From assembly GCA_900618795.1 (NCBI GenBank), contig UYJD01000012.1, positions 740,463-804,462 on the forward strand: a DNA stretch of 64,000 nt, given 5' to 3'. The translations under genes and the position numbers were made by a program. The notes below the pieces were generated by a model. It was not told the origin of the DNA and did not search any database. It was given only the letters and a program-made list of their open reading frames with translations. Positions within the stretch are counted from its first letter, which is position 1; each line of letters begins with the position of its first letter. This DNA comes from Cyanodermella asteris. Lineage: Eukaryota > Ascomycota > Lecanoromycetes > Ostropales > Stictidaceae. This document shows, piece by piece, positions 32,040 through 43,347 of this stretch.

Positions 32040-34650
32040 TCAAAACGCACCCGCAGCAGTAAGCAACGCTCCCGGACTCAAACCAGCTATATTCGAATCC
32101 TCCACCTTTTCCTTCCCCTGCTTAGCCTTCTTCGCTTGCCTCTCCTCTCCAATAGCCCCAAACACGCTTCCCGTCATACTATGCCTACTCCTCCGCCTCT
32201 CATACTGCTCATGTCGTTTCTCCGCCATGATCCGCTTTGCCGTCGGACTCAGCCCTCGCTCGCTGTCCGTCCGCGCTCTCACGGGCTCCAGGTTCGGCGT
32301 CGGTGTCGTCGGACGAGGCACTTCTTCTCTACCGTCATGCCATCCACGCCCGTGGATCGTCACCTTTGTCCTCGAATCGGTGAACGGATCCGCCCCGCTG
32401 GGCATCGCGAAGCCCCGGTTCAGGGTATCCATGCCGACGCCGCCGTTGCTGATTCCGAAGGCATTGGCGTTGCCGCTCAGCCGGAAGTAAGGCGCATCGC
32501 CCGTGCTGCTGACGTCACTGTTCTGCCTCCGTAGCGCCATGATATGGGTCGTCATGCGTGCATTCTGTTTTTGCAGGCTTTCTCTGCTCATGCTGCGCGA
32601 TGGAGGTGGCTCCGGAGAGTCTGACGGCCGGAACGAGTGCCTGAGGGGACTCCGGTTCTGATTCCGGCGACGGCCCGGATGTTTTCGCAGAGATGATGTG
32701 TTAGGTTGGGATCCGGATCGGGAATTACTGCTACGACTGTTATTGCTCATGGCGACTGATCGCTGGAACACAAAGTCATCGGATTTAGGCGAGGGACCCG
32801 GAGGAGAGGACGAGAGCGCAGTGTCGCGTGTCGGAATCGGCAATGGTCTCGGTTCGCGCTTCTGCGGCTCGAGCGGTGAGATTTGTACGTCGCCCTGCTC
32901 AAATTGTATGTCGCTGCGTGAGAGTCTTTCGCTCATCATGTCTCTACATATGGACATGAGCGGCGAGTACTCTGGATCTGGATTTTGGAAATCAGGGTCG
33001 TTTTCCAACTGGTGGCGGAGACCGTAGAGAGCAGGCACATTCTCAATGGCAGGATTGAATTCTGCCACAGATGGTGGGCGAAGATCTGGCGGGAGGGTCG
33101 AGGCAGAAATCGGTGCAATCACAACTTGTGAGGAAGACTGCTTGTAGTTGCTCAACCCCAAACCAGATCCCAGCTCGTGGTCCTCGTCGATTACGGCGGA
33201 GCGTGCCAGGGAATGAGGTCGAGACTGCTGCACAACTATACGATGCGTGGACGAACGCTTGTGACTTTCAGCTCGTGGTGCTGTAGCGCCCGGGCGACGG
33301 TCTTCCTGCGAAGCAATGTCCTTTGCGTGCTTCCCAGTACGTAAGGACTGGGAAGTGCTACTGGACAAGGACTGCTTGGTGGAGTTTCCGGTCGATTCCT
33401 GGAGGACTGGTCGTCGCGAGCGATCATATACAGCGAGCGAACTTGTAGACTGGGAAGCGCTCAGATTCGGTCCATGAGGCCATTCGCCCACCTGATATGC
33501 TGAGTTTGTCATGTTCGGTTTGGACGGCGTGAGCCAGTTATCTTGTAGAGACAATGACAGGCTACTACTTTTATCTCTGATCAGACTTGATCGCTCGACA
33601 CTTGCCTGGTATGAGTCGTGGGTTCGTAGCTGTGGTCGCATCGAAGCCTTGATCGAATGGGCGGGCGAATTGTCCATGCTTCGCAATTGATCAAGTTCGT
33701 ATCGCTCGTACTCCGGCGGGGTGATGTTCCTTCCCATTGTTCGCAAGGAAGCGGGAGCGGCATTAGGCGTATGATAGGCATGTGGGGGAAGATTATGATG
33801 ACCAGATGAAATAACGTGGCCTGGCAAATATCGGTTCTGACTTTGCGGGAAGCTTTGGTAGTAATCTGCACAAGGTGCAAAAAGTCTTCGAGATTCTGGA
33901 AGGGTGGCATGCGAGATTTGTGGTGTGGGAGGAAGCTCTGCTTCAGGTGCTGGGCCAGGTGACTGGTTTTGGAGACTGATCGACCTTTGGAAATTCGGCT
34001 TCTTGAGGATCGATTTTGGCTTGCCGGTACTTGGGTTGTTTGTTGGACTCGCCGATTCCGAGAAGCTGCGATGTTTGAGACCCTTTAGTGTCGGCAGCGG
34101 CCGTGGCTGTCCTCCGAAATTCCACCCAAACCCATTCGACGTTCTCGACACCACGGTAGCTGGTTTTGCGACTTGAGTCTGGGGTGTCCTTCTCCGAGAT
34201 TGGAGTCAGAGGCACTTCTCCTCGCCTTCCAGTAGGGACATATACCGCGGCTGGCTCCAATACCTGTATTTCGGAAGGTTCAACAATACAGACGTTGATT
34301 TTGGGGCTCCCATCACGGCTCTTCTTATGTCTGATCAGAGGTTTGATGCTGTCGCGGCTGCTTGCCTGCCTCAGTGTGCGTGAATGCGTAGGAGACCTTT
34401 GTAACTTATTGCGCCGATACGTATTATTGGTCCAGTTGGGTGTCCTCGACTTCTTGGGGCTGTATGTTTGGATCTGATGGACGTCCACATTGCTGCCGGT
34501 TCCGAGAGTCATGCGTACATTTTCCAGCACATCTCGAGAACGACGCTTCCTCCTGCGATGAAGGACGACCGCGACGATAACTAAAATCCCCAAGCAAAGA
34601 GAGCCCCCTCCTGCTGCTATTGCAATTACTCCGTAAAGTGGAAAGCTCAT
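32040..34650 (-). CDS. Single-pass membrane protein with long low-complexity cytoplasmic tail, unknown function
   Basis: Two overlapping minus-strand frames are reconciled by a 67-nt intron (donor GTATAT at 34245, branch CTGAC, acceptor CCCCAG at 34179) joining exon 34650..34246 to 34178..32040 in phase 0; 847 aa. The N-terminus MSFPLYGVIAIAAGGGSLCL followed by GILVIVAVVLHRRRKRRSRD is a transmembrane helix followed by a basic stop-transfer. The rest is Ser/Pro/Arg-rich and probably disordered, with KPKSILKKPNFQRSISLQ and a conserved-looking C-terminal block (SPTAKRIMAEKRHEQYERRR). No known domain. A second frame upstream (MDSLILAAYVVATVFALSAV at about 34761) encodes another hydrophobic segment and may be an alternative first exon. 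The start is therefore uncertain. Confidence 0.65.
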
Positions 34651-35095
34651 TTTGCGTCGCCCGATGACGACCTCGGCCCGGCCAAACAGAAGACGGCAAA
34701 CGTCACGGCGCTCAATGCAAAGACGGTTGCGACAACATACGCCGCGAGTATAAGAGAATCCATGCAGCGGTCTTTGGCGAGGGTGCATGGGACAGCACGT
34801 CGGGGTACTGATATTGGCCGATCAAGGGATGGGAGCCAGGAATTCACGAAGACAAAACAAGACAATCTCGGGTGGCACGATAACAGACGAGACGGGTGAC
34901 CATATGGAATGCATCAAGAGCGAACCTTCAAATAAAGACTACACTCAATTGCATGGAGTTGTGGCTTGACTTGGGTCAAATGTCCATGAATACATCCTCA
35001 AACTGACCAACAACGTTTCGAGCATTGATGATGAGCTGAACACTCGATCATCAGATGTCAGACGTATTCGCCCAAGGCCGGAGCAAATCCCCACA
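34651..35095. other. Intergenic region holding a possible extra first exon
   Basis: Contains the hydrophobic frame MDSLILAAYVVATVFALSAV (minus, starting near 34761) that could belong to the 32040-34650 gene. Otherwise flanking DNA. Confidence 0.5.
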
Positions 35096-36370
35096 TCAGT
35101 CCCGATTTCTGTTTGGTATCCATCGCTTAAGTACAATCTCCCTGACGCGGATATTTGGGAGGATCGCCATGGGATCTTCCAGATCAGAAGTAGACAAATC
35201 GGACGTAAAGTCCACGAACGCTAGCACCAAAGTCTTCCTGACCTGACTCTGCACACGATTGACCATATGCAGCCAGTGCCACGACTTGCTGTTGTGGCGT
35301 GTGTTTGACGCGTCTCCAGATTCACATTCCAGTTCCGAAGGGCTTGGCATGGTAATTACTGCAAACTCAGCGTGGCTGAAGACAGGGCCTCGATGGTAAA
35401 GCATCCAATCAACTGCAAATTTTGTGCCTGGCCGAACGATCCAACCAAGCGACCGGAAGTGATGGTAGACTGCGTAGTTGGTGATGAAAGCTCTAGTGCC
35501 AGCCGGCGTTCCAATTCCTTGGATGGGAGAGAAGGCCGCATGCGCCTGAAACATGGAGAAGACACGTTCTCGTGGGACAGGCAGAGTTCCTGTGCCGCCT
35601 TCCTCTCCAGTGAAAACAACATCCAGCACACCCAGCGCAAAGACCAAGAAGAACGCTTCTTCCAAAGTAAGTTGCAGATGTTCAATGTCGATGACTTCAT
35701 CCTCCACGTCTTGCAGAAGTTCTTCGCCGGTCTCATGCTTGATATGGTCAATGCTGGAAGCTTTCAACCCAGGATTCTCGGAGCTTGCAGGAGCCACGGC
35801 ATCGCCCTGAACTGCCGAAACAATCTCGACCGCGGCACCATTCGTTTCCGATGGTGGCACATTCGGGTCAAGAGTAGAACCTTCGCGTTCGCGTTTCAAG
35901 GTCGCCTCGATCTCCTCTCTTTCCTTCCGTGCACGTTCCTTCTTGAACTGAGCGCGCTCTTGTCGTCGACGACGCGTGACATCTTCGCTAGTTTCACCTA
36001 CAACAATGCCACGGCGGGTCTTCTCGCGGGCCAGCCACGTAGGTTCACTGCGACTGAGGGTGCCTTTTCCGAAGAACCCGCTCTCCCATAGCCCTCTGAC
36101 GGCGACGGGGTCGGTAACATGCACCGAGCGGGTCTCGGGCGAGAAGTAGCCTACGTATGTTGGCTGTCTTGCTGGGCGTAGCACCGAAAGTAGATAAGCG
36201 CAGGCAATGGCCACGAGCGACAGTGGGTTGTGAGGGATCAGTGGTGGCAGCGGATCGACCTTCAGTGGCAGAGGATTTCGGTGGAGTAAATTATAGTTGG
36301 GCCGCACAGGACGTGCAACCGGTGGCCGGCCATTCTCAGCCGCCGGAGCTTTGGTTGTGTTTGGGGCCAT
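35096..36370 (-). CDS. SEN2: tRNA-splicing endonuclease catalytic subunit Sen2
   Basis: Single exon, 424 aa. Sen2 is the subunit that cuts the 5' splice site of intron-containing pre-tRNAs, as part of the Sen2-Sen15-Sen34-Sen54 complex. The C-terminal nuclease fold is clear: NYAVYHHFRSLGWIVRPGTK (catalytic Tyr), RGPVFSHAEFAVI (catalytic His) and VRKTLVLAFVDF (catalytic Lys), in the canonical Y-H-K order. The central part contains a long basic/acidic charged region (about residues 130-165), typical for fungal Sen2. Divergent from NOP10, with a 539-bp shared upstream region. Confidence 0.93.
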   Translation of the reverse strand: MAPNTTKAPAAENGRPPVARPVRPNYNLLHRNPLPLKVDPLPPLIPHNPLSLVAIACAYLLSVLRPARQPTYVGYFSPETRSVHVTDPVAVRGLWESGFFGKGTLSRSEPTWLAREKTRRGIVVGETSEDVTRRRRQERAQFKKERARKEREEIEATLKREREGSTLDPNVPPSETNGAAVEIVSAVQGDAVAPASSENPGLKASSIDHIKHETGEELLQDVEDEVIDIEHLQLTLEEAFFLVFALGVLDVVFTGEEGGTGTLPVPRERVFSMFQAHAAFSPIQGIGTPAGTRAFITNYAVYHHFRSLGWIVRPGTKFAVDWMLYHRGPVFSHAEFAVITMPSPSELECESGDASNTRHNSKSWHWLHMVNRVQSQVRKTLVLAFVDFTSDLSTSDLEDPMAILPNIRVREIVLKRWIPNRNRD

Positions 36371-36909
36371 GATCAGGCAAATGGTTGGAATTCAGCCGTC
36401 TCATTGTTGATTAAGCTCGACTGTGATATCGGTCAGCATGCTGCTCACAGCCAAGTTTATGCGAAGAGACGTGAATGTGGTTGCTCAGATACCGTTGTAG
36501 TCAAGATTGTGGCCCACATGGAAACCAGCTAGAAATCAAGGTGCCAGTCGTTCGGGCAATAATGGAATCATCAGGGCAAGAATCAGAGGAAATCATTGAC
36601 TCACCAAATGTCACACTGCTCGGCAGAGAGCTCAGAGTCCCGCCATCGATTTGCGGCATCAACGAGTGACTTCTGGCAGCTTAGCTTGTCGAAGTGCTGC
36701 GTGTCGAAAATTTTGGAGCTGAGCTGTCAAGCTCGACGGTGCGGAAATGCTGGCTTGGCACCGCTCTATTTGCACTTGGTCTGTGCTCTTAATTTTTCGA
36801 CCCTCGAGGTTCACAAGACGTTGCTTGCCATACAGCCCTCAAGTTTCGAGCCACCAATTCAGCCTTTCAGATTGCCACCTCCTCGCACAACAGTCCATAC
36901 AACGCCAAT
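36371..36909. promoter_or_regulatory. Shared upstream region of SEN2 (minus) and NOP10 (plus)
   Basis: Gene-free 539 bp between two divergent RNA-processing genes (tRNA splicing and snoRNP). Could act as a bidirectional promoter; no specific motif identified. Confidence 0.4.
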
Positions 36910-37181
36910 ATGCATCTTATGTACACGCTGTCTCCCGAGGGCAAGCGCCAATATACCTTGAAAAAGGTTGTCGGCGCAGAGGTCACGAAATCAGCACACC
37001 CTGCCAGGTTCTCGCCCGATGACAAGTACTCCCGGTAGAATAATTGCTAAGTGCCGATGATTTTTCGTTACAGCTACTGACTCGTCGCAGACATCGTGTC
37101 ACCCTGAAGAAGAGATATGGTCTTTTGATCACTCAGCAAAGCAAGTCAGATCTACCAGCAAGCTTTGATAGATCTTACTAA
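36910..37181 (+). CDS. NOP10: H/ACA ribonucleoprotein subunit Nop10
   Basis: Small two-exon gene: 36910..37034 and 37091..37181, with a 56-nt intron (donor GTAGAA, acceptor GTCGCAG); 71 aa. The first exon reads [20 protein letters not shown] and [16 protein letters not shown], the near-invariant Nop10 signature. The second continues [16 protein letters not shown] and ends FDRSY. Nop10 is an essential core protein of box H/ACA snoRNPs (pseudouridylation, rRNA processing) in nucleolus and Cajal-like bodies, with Cbf5, Gar1 and Nhp2. The donor is weak but the join restores the family sequence exactly. Confidence 0.93.
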
Positions 37182-37509
37182 CCAGCTCTTAGAGAACGAA
37201 AAGGTCCTCGGGCAATGATTACTATTGGTTTACTAGATTGTGTGTTTGGCGATTCACATGTTGGCCCTTGTTGTGGGCCAACTCTTGTTTGGGCTCGAGT
37301 CGGCGTACAAGGCGTTTCACTCTCGATACCACTGGCTGCAAGAAGCAGGAGCGGTTTTGCGCACCACAGCGGTGTGGCTACTAGGCGGAATTTAGGCTGG
37401 TGTGCACGTCGTGCCTGTATACCGCAAATCTCAGCGTTGTCTAACAGGCTCGCTGCATTCAATGAGTTTTGAAATTCATATCTCATGACATATTTCATGC
37501 TGGTGATTT
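37182..37509. other. Convergent 3' flanks of NOP10 and PUP2
   Basis: About 330 bp; no further gene seen. Confidence 0.6.
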
Positions 37510-38501
37510 CTAGTTCGCTGGTAATCTGGCGACCACTGTGGCCATTTCCTCGTCCGTGTAGATCCTGAAAACCTTCTCCTTCGTCACGCTGGCCAGCTGA
37601 ACGTTCTTGCTATCCAGCTTCTCCTCCATGACCTGCTTCAATGTCTTCAAAACCAGAGTCTCCGCCTCTTCCAAAGTCAGCGACCTGTGGAACTCGTTCT
37701 GCAGCTCTGCCTGGGCACCTTCCGAACCGGATCCTATTGCCTTGGCGTCGTATCTGTAGAATGTGCCGGACGGCTCGGCGTGGAAGCTATATCCTGTTAG
37801 TATGCCACTCAGAACCATCTTCCTTGTGAGTGCGGGCGTTCTACACATACAGTTGTGGTCCATCCTCATCAATTCCGGCGATCAGCAGCGCAACACCAAA
37901 CGGTCTGCTCATGATAGCCTCCTCTCCGCCAGCTCCCTCGCCAAATCTCAAGGCCAAATCGCATACTGCCTGCGTGCACGATTCAACTCGTAGCGGCTCG
38001 TTGTAGTGAAAACTGTGGCTCTGACTCTCTACTCTTGCATGCTCGACCATAGATCTTGCGTCTGCCTGCAGTCCAGAGGCGGCGCAGCCAATGTGTGAAT
38101 CGATCTCCAGGATTTTCTCGACAGATGATGCTTCGAGCAGGGTTGACGTGACGCGCTTCTCGACACCCAGGACGACACCTTCGCCAGTCGCGACCTATTC
38201 AGAACCAGTAAGCACAGCTCATGGGCGGTGAAATGAGAGCACGGCCTTGAGAATGTTCAGAGCGGGCGGGGGTGGACAGGTAGACGTACACCGATGGCGG
38301 TCGAGCCGAGCTTTATGGCCTCAAGAGAGTATTCGACCTGGAAGAGTCGGCCTTCGGGCGAGAAGGTGCTTTGGTCTGTTAGCGCTTGCGTGGAATATGC
38401 TAGCATTCTCCATACTTGACGCCGCGGTCTGGGAGCTGTTAGCAGAGGCGAGACGGTGGGCGACTGTTTGACCTACCATATTCCGAACGCGCAATGAACA
38501 T
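37510..38501 (-). CDS. PUP2: 20S proteasome subunit alpha-5
   Basis: Five exons (minus): 38501..38477 (25 nt), 38428..38416 (13-nt microexon), 38368..38290, 38194..37851 and 37786..37510. Introns are 48, 47, 95 and 64 nt. Product 245 aa, as in the family. The join [34 protein letters not shown] restores the proteasome alpha N-terminal signature. Further conserved parts are [38 protein letters not shown], and [19 protein letters not shown] across the last intron. The subunit forms part of the alpha ring that gates the 20S core in nucleus and cytoplasm. The tiny first two exons make automated annotation prone to lose the true N-terminus. Confidence 0.94.
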
Positions 38502-40037
38502 GATGAGCAGATCTGAAGCTCTAGACGGTCTCGAGAAGAAGGTGACGAGGAGGAGGGACAAAGAGGCTGTGTCAACGATCCGACTGTGTTAAGGTAAGCT
38601 TCTTAGCTTATGGAGAGCTGTGAGCAGGCAATCGAGCTGCGCAAGCACTCCGCAGGCTTGGCACTCACATCCGTTCGCAACGCTCCAGCCGTTGACTTCT
38701 ACCAGCATCTAACCCGTGCACTTCGCTGCCGATGAAGTGAAGTACGCTTCGATCTCTCTTGATATGCTATGAATGACATTCGCCGAATTGATGGATGCTC
38801 ACGCGTACATGGCTTTGCTTATGATTGTGGTATGTATTCTCTCATTTGTCGCCAATTAGTTTTTGTCAACGCATCAATTCGGTTGGCACACTTCAACCTC
38901 TCCTTACAACTGGTACGAACCCAGATACCATACTGCATGTCCCATGTTATCCTCGCTGCCATTTGGCATTGTCCTAAGTGGACGTGCCACATTTGCGTCT
39001 TCTAGCACTTGATTGAACACGCTTTCGATGGCAGCCATCCATCACGAACTCGAAAGTTGCCCGCTAGACGTACTTGAAATCTCCCCTGGCTTTGAGCATT
39101 CGCAGTTTCAAGAGTCGCTCAGTTGCTCTCTTGAAAATAGATATTAAGCGAAACAGTCAATACCTCAACGACGAGGCTGAAGAGATATCACGCAATTGCA
39201 TCGACGCCATAGCGACTCACTTTTTTGAAGATGTCGCAAGCATGCTTTGATCAGGTGAGACCGGAGAGCAACTCCAGTGTCTTCAAAGGCTGAAAGTCTT
39301 CTACACATGGATATACTAGCCCAATAGAGTTGGACCTCAAGCCTCGACAGTGGATATGATTGCGTGGATAAAGCAGTAAAGACCCATAGCGATCTGCGAA
39401 CAGGATCAGGATGGCATGGCTTAGGGGACGGGTACGTATACACCAAAGCGTGCCATGAGACGTGCCTTGCTCTGTAGAGCAGATGGCCAAGGCAGCAGCA
39501 GAGAGAGCTCACGTATAACGATCCCTGAAGAGAGAATGTCGGCAGAATTGAGCTGGCCAAGAACTTTTCGACGCACATGACAGGACGGGTCGAGCGGCGG
39601 AAGTCTTGCGGGCGGCGATTCAATGAGGCTTGTGAGGCTCGTGAGGCTGGAGCGGCTCGAACTCGGGCAGCGGTGACGTTGTCTGTGGCTTTTCTTGGAA
39701 CGCCAGCCACGTGTGCCGCGTCAGACCTTCACGAACTGCTGGGCAGCGAGGCTGCAAGATTCGTCCCCGTTCTGTACAAAACAAGCTTGCTGCTTTTCCT
39801 CTTCACTACTTTCTTGCCTCCTGCCTCTGTCTTCACTCCTCATCCTCCTCTGCTTCCTACCTCAATACCCGACATCGTGAGACATCGACATTTCCCTCGT
39901 TCTACTCCTCTCGCGACGCTCAGCCTTGAGCATCTCCGTTTCTCCTCTACGACTGGGCGAACAATAAGGCTAGCTTGACAGCCTCGAGTTCTTCCTCCTC
40001 CAACATCTACCTCCCCAGCTTGCATACCACAATCAAG
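38502..40037. other. 1.5-kb intergenic region
   Basis: Upstream DNA of PUP2 and of the Sur7-like gene. A 181-codon minus-strand ORF (39165-39710) shows no family resemblance. The last 250 bp before 40038 are strongly C/T-rich, a typical fungal leader. Confidence 0.55.
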
Positions 40038-40952
40038 ATGCGTCTCCTCGCCATCTTCTCCCTCCTCCTGCTCATCGCAGCCCTCGTCCTCAATGTCCTC
40101 CTCTTGCTTGCCGGCAACCGCACAGGTTTCCTAGAAAACATCGACATCGTCTCACTAAACACGTCTGACGTCGGCCGAACACTCCTCACCTCAAGCAGCT
40201 CGCCAGTGCAGTCGGCCATCAGTGGGACAATCAACAGTAACCCTGAGGTCTCCGCCGTTGTCGCCGCTTTCCCCTCAGCAAGCGCCATCGCAAACGCCCT
40301 CATCGCCAGCCAGGCCAATTCGATCGCCTCGGCTGTGGGCCTTCACGATTTTTACAACTTCCACGTGCAGAACTGGTGCGAAGGATACTTCACACCCAGT
40401 CCTGTGGCCAGCAATGCGACCATGAATGTCACAGCTTGCGCCAATACAACGGCCCTCTGGGATTTCAACCTTACGCAGATTCTCGAGGCCGAGTTGAAGC
40501 CCGGATACCTGCTCTCGGACTTGGATATCCCAGAAGAGGTCAACAATGGCTTTGTTCTGTTGCAAACGGCCTTCAAGGTCATGTTCATCTTCTACTGCAT
40601 CACAATCGGTATGACCGGTGTTGGCATTCTGGGTGGTTTCGCTGCCTTGCTGCTTGACGGTCGCATCAGCGCTTGCTTCAATGGTATCTGGACATTCGTG
40701 GACGTTTTGTGCTCTATTGTGGCCAGCGGTATTGCTACTGCAATCATGTTCACCGCCGAGCGCATAACGTCGCAGTATCAAGATGAGTTTGGAATTCGGG
40801 CTACGCGGGGTACACAATTCTTGGCCATGACCTGGGCAGCAACTGGTTTGTTGATCGTCGCCTTCTTCACGTGGACTGTCAACTGCTGCGTTGGTGGCAA
40901 GGACAGAGGACGTTACGGAAAGTACAGACGCACGGGCAAGGAGCGGTACTAA
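40038..40952 (+). CDS. Sur7/PalI-family plasma membrane protein
   Basis: Single exon, 304 aa from ATG 40038 (MRLLAIFSLLLLIAALVLNV; the upstream frame begins without ATG). Topology: one N-terminal hydrophobic helix, an extracellular Ser/Asn-rich loop of about 150 residues with several N-x-S/T sites and paired Cys (NWCEGYF and TACANTT), then three closely spaced helices (about residues 178-205, 213-237, 256-280) and a short basic tail. The four-helix pattern with a Cys-containing loop is that of SUR7/PalI proteins, which organise eisosomes (MCC domains) or pH/cell-wall signalling. The exact orthologue is unclear. Confidence 0.8.
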   Translation: MRLLAIFSLLLLIAALVLNVLLLLAGNRTGFLENIDIVSLNTSDVGRTLLTSSSSPVQSAISGTINSNPEVSAVVAAFPSASAIANALIASQANSIASAVGLHDFYNFHVQNWCEGYFTPSPVASNATMNVTACANTTALWDFNLTQILEAELKPGYLLSDLDIPEEVNNGFVLLQTAFKVMFIFYCITIGMTGVGILGGFAALLLDGRISACFNGIWTFVDVLCSIVASGIATAIMFTAERITSQYQDEFGIRATRGTQFLAMTWAATGLLIVAFFTWTVNCCVGGKDRGRYGKYRRTGKERY

Positions 40953-41743
40953 GTGAATGCAAGAGGAGGGCACGATTTTTTTTTTGTTTTGACGACTTTA
41001 TGAGCCACCTTTGACTTATATCCTGTGGACGTGGTGAAATTGGATGTATATGCCTAGCGTGACGAACGTAAATTGCATCTTCTTGCATTCTGCAGTTCAG
41101 CTAGTGAAATCAAGCCAATTTGTGACACACAATCTACCTGACGTTCGGAAACTGGTGCACCAAGCTTGCAAATCTCGTGCCCTGCGATTTCAGTAATTCG
41201 ACGCATAAGCATGACGGTGTGAGATTCAAAAGATCAACAGAGGTGATGGACACCGGCATGCTCGGCCGGCAGCATCTGCCGTAAACATGCTAATCTGGTA
41301 ACACCCTTGCCAGCATGCTGCAGATTCGTGCATATTGTTACATACCGTATGCTTCATTCATCCACCAAAGATGGCTTTGCTCTCGCTGCATAACATGAAA
41401 AAGTATCCAAGATCATGTCATGGTCCCGCCCGGTCTGCCATGTTTTTGATCCGGCTGTCAGAAACATGGATGCGGGGGTCGAGACCTTAGCAAAATCTCC
41501 TGACAGCCTCTCAAGCTACATGTATCCACGCACTCATTGTTCGGATTGTCCTCCATGAAAGCAATGTATCGTCAACGCTCGTTCTCATTTTCTTGACATG
41601 TGTTTCCCGCATCCCCGGCCATCATATCCGCAGCCCGAGTGAGAAGTCCCTGTCCAAAAGTTAACTACTCAAACAATTCCCTCGATCGGTATTCGCTAGG
41701 TCCCCAATATACCGTCTCGTTCCCTCGCATCTCGCCCGAGGCA
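40953..41743. other. Intergenic stretch
   Basis: Begins with a T11 run in the 3' flank of the Sur7-like gene. No ORF of note. The reading frame of the following SDR gene is open back to about 41600, but the first ATG is at 41744. Confidence 0.6.
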
Positions 41744-43215
41744 ATGTCGCCCTCCGACGCCTTCCACGCCGTCCCCCGATTTCCCTACCACACCTCCCCG
41801 CGCACCTGGCTCATCGTCTCCGGCCTCTCCGCCTCGGGCCTCCGCCTGGCCCGCACCCTCCTCGCCCACGGCGACAACGTCGTCCTCGGCACCCCGCCCG
41901 CAACCTACGACGAGGTCTCCCTCTCCAACCCCGCCACCCTCGGCACCCCGTTCCGCCGTCCCGAATCCGAGGCCCTGCGCCAATTCCTCCTCGACGAGAT
42001 CGAGCCTCTGCCGTCCGACTACGACGATGCCGGTCCCGCGCCGGCGGGAGACGGCAGCGATTGGCACGTGCGCTTCAGGCCGGTGAGGCTGAATCCTCGT
42101 GCGGTCGCGCAGTGTCAGGGCGCGATGGCGCAGACGGTGGAGTTTTTCGGACGCTTGGATGTGTTGGTTTGTAATAGTAGCGAGGTCCTCATTGGGACGG
42201 TGGAGGAGTTGGGTGCGAGTCAGGAGGCGAGGAGTCTGATCAGGGAGCAGTTTGAGGTTAACTTTTTCGCGAATGTCAATGTCATCAAGGCGGCGGTGCC
42301 GGTTATGAGGAGGCAGTCTGCCAGGGCGGCTGCTGCTGCGTTGGCTGCTTCGGTTCCTGCGGGAGGGGTGAACGGTAGTGGCGGAGGAGGGGGAGTGCCG
42401 GCACCCGGAGGTGGACCGGGAGGAGGGCATATCGTGGTTGTTACCGGAATCACGAGTCACCTGGGGACGCCCGGTCTGGGAGCTTTTTGCGCAAGCGGAT
42501 GGGCTCTGGAAGGTTATTGCGATGTGAGTGACCAGTATCTTCCTCGATGGACTTCATATTGGAATCTACGGACTTCATTCATACGAACTGGGAGTGCTGA
42601 CCCTCGATCCAGAGTATCGCGTACGAAGTTGCGCCCTTCAACATCAAAATGACCATCATTCAACCCCATCTCGAAACCGCCGTCCTCCCCAACCGCATAA
42701 AAGCCGCCCCCATGATGTCCCACTACTCGCCCTCCTCCCATCCCGCACCCTTAGCCCGCAACTCCATCGGCTCTCTCCTGGACCGAATCCAAGAACTCAG
42801 CCCTCCAAACCCGACAACCTCAGTCCCACCTCCCGCTCACAAGCAAATCGCAACATCACCACAACCCCGCGACTCACCGGCCACCGACGGCAGCGACGAC
42901 GATGACGCTGGCAAGAACGGTGGGTCCTTTTCCGGCTCCGGCAACACTGGCCGGAAGGTCCCGAAATCGCTGGGATCGAAGAGGAACGTGGTGATTCGGG
43001 AACCGACGTTGCCGCCGGAGATGGCGGATGCGTTGATTGAGGAGACGCTGTTTAGTATTTGTGCCATCGGGGGCCATCCGAATCCGCCGCAGAGGCATAT
43101 TGTGGGGACGGAGGGCGTGGTTAGCGTGAAGGAGAAGCTGAAGACGGTGAGTATTGAGTTGGAGGATTTGGTGGGGACGAGCTCGGCGGTCGATTTGTAC
43201 GGGGAGCAGCAGTGA
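41744..43215 (+). CDS. Short-chain dehydrogenase/reductase-like protein with extra C-terminal domain
   Basis: Exons 41744..42523 and 42613..43215 (89-nt intron, GTGAGT donor, ATCCAG acceptor, phase 0); 460 aa. SDR-like features: WLIVSGLSASGLRLARTLLA (Rossmann strand-helix, with a degenerate glycine motif GLSASG in place of GxxxGxG), LDVLVCNSSEVLIG (NNAG-like position), FEVNFFANVNVIKAAVPVM, HIVVVTGITSHLGTPGLGAF, then YEVAPFNIKMTIIQPH after the intron (LAPFGIxVxxIxP pattern). The catalytic Tyr-x3-Lys is not obvious, so activity may be lost or altered. A Gly-rich insert (residues about 206-227) and a long Ser/Pro tail are unusual. Converges on a P450 gene 132 bp downstream. Confidence 0.8.
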
Positions 43216-43347
43216 CGAGCAGGGCAGGGGTTTTGTAGGTAGGGGAACAATGTCAGGATATTCGGTCGTGTCACAGGCGATGCGATATGTAGCTGGTCTC
43301 TTGCAAAGTGACTTGTTCTCATGTCTTTGATTCCATACCACGAAAGC

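Noticed and set aside
39165-39710. 181-codon minus-strand ORF
   Set aside because: No conserved motif, mixed composition, and located in the upstream DNA between PUP2 and the Sur7-like gene.
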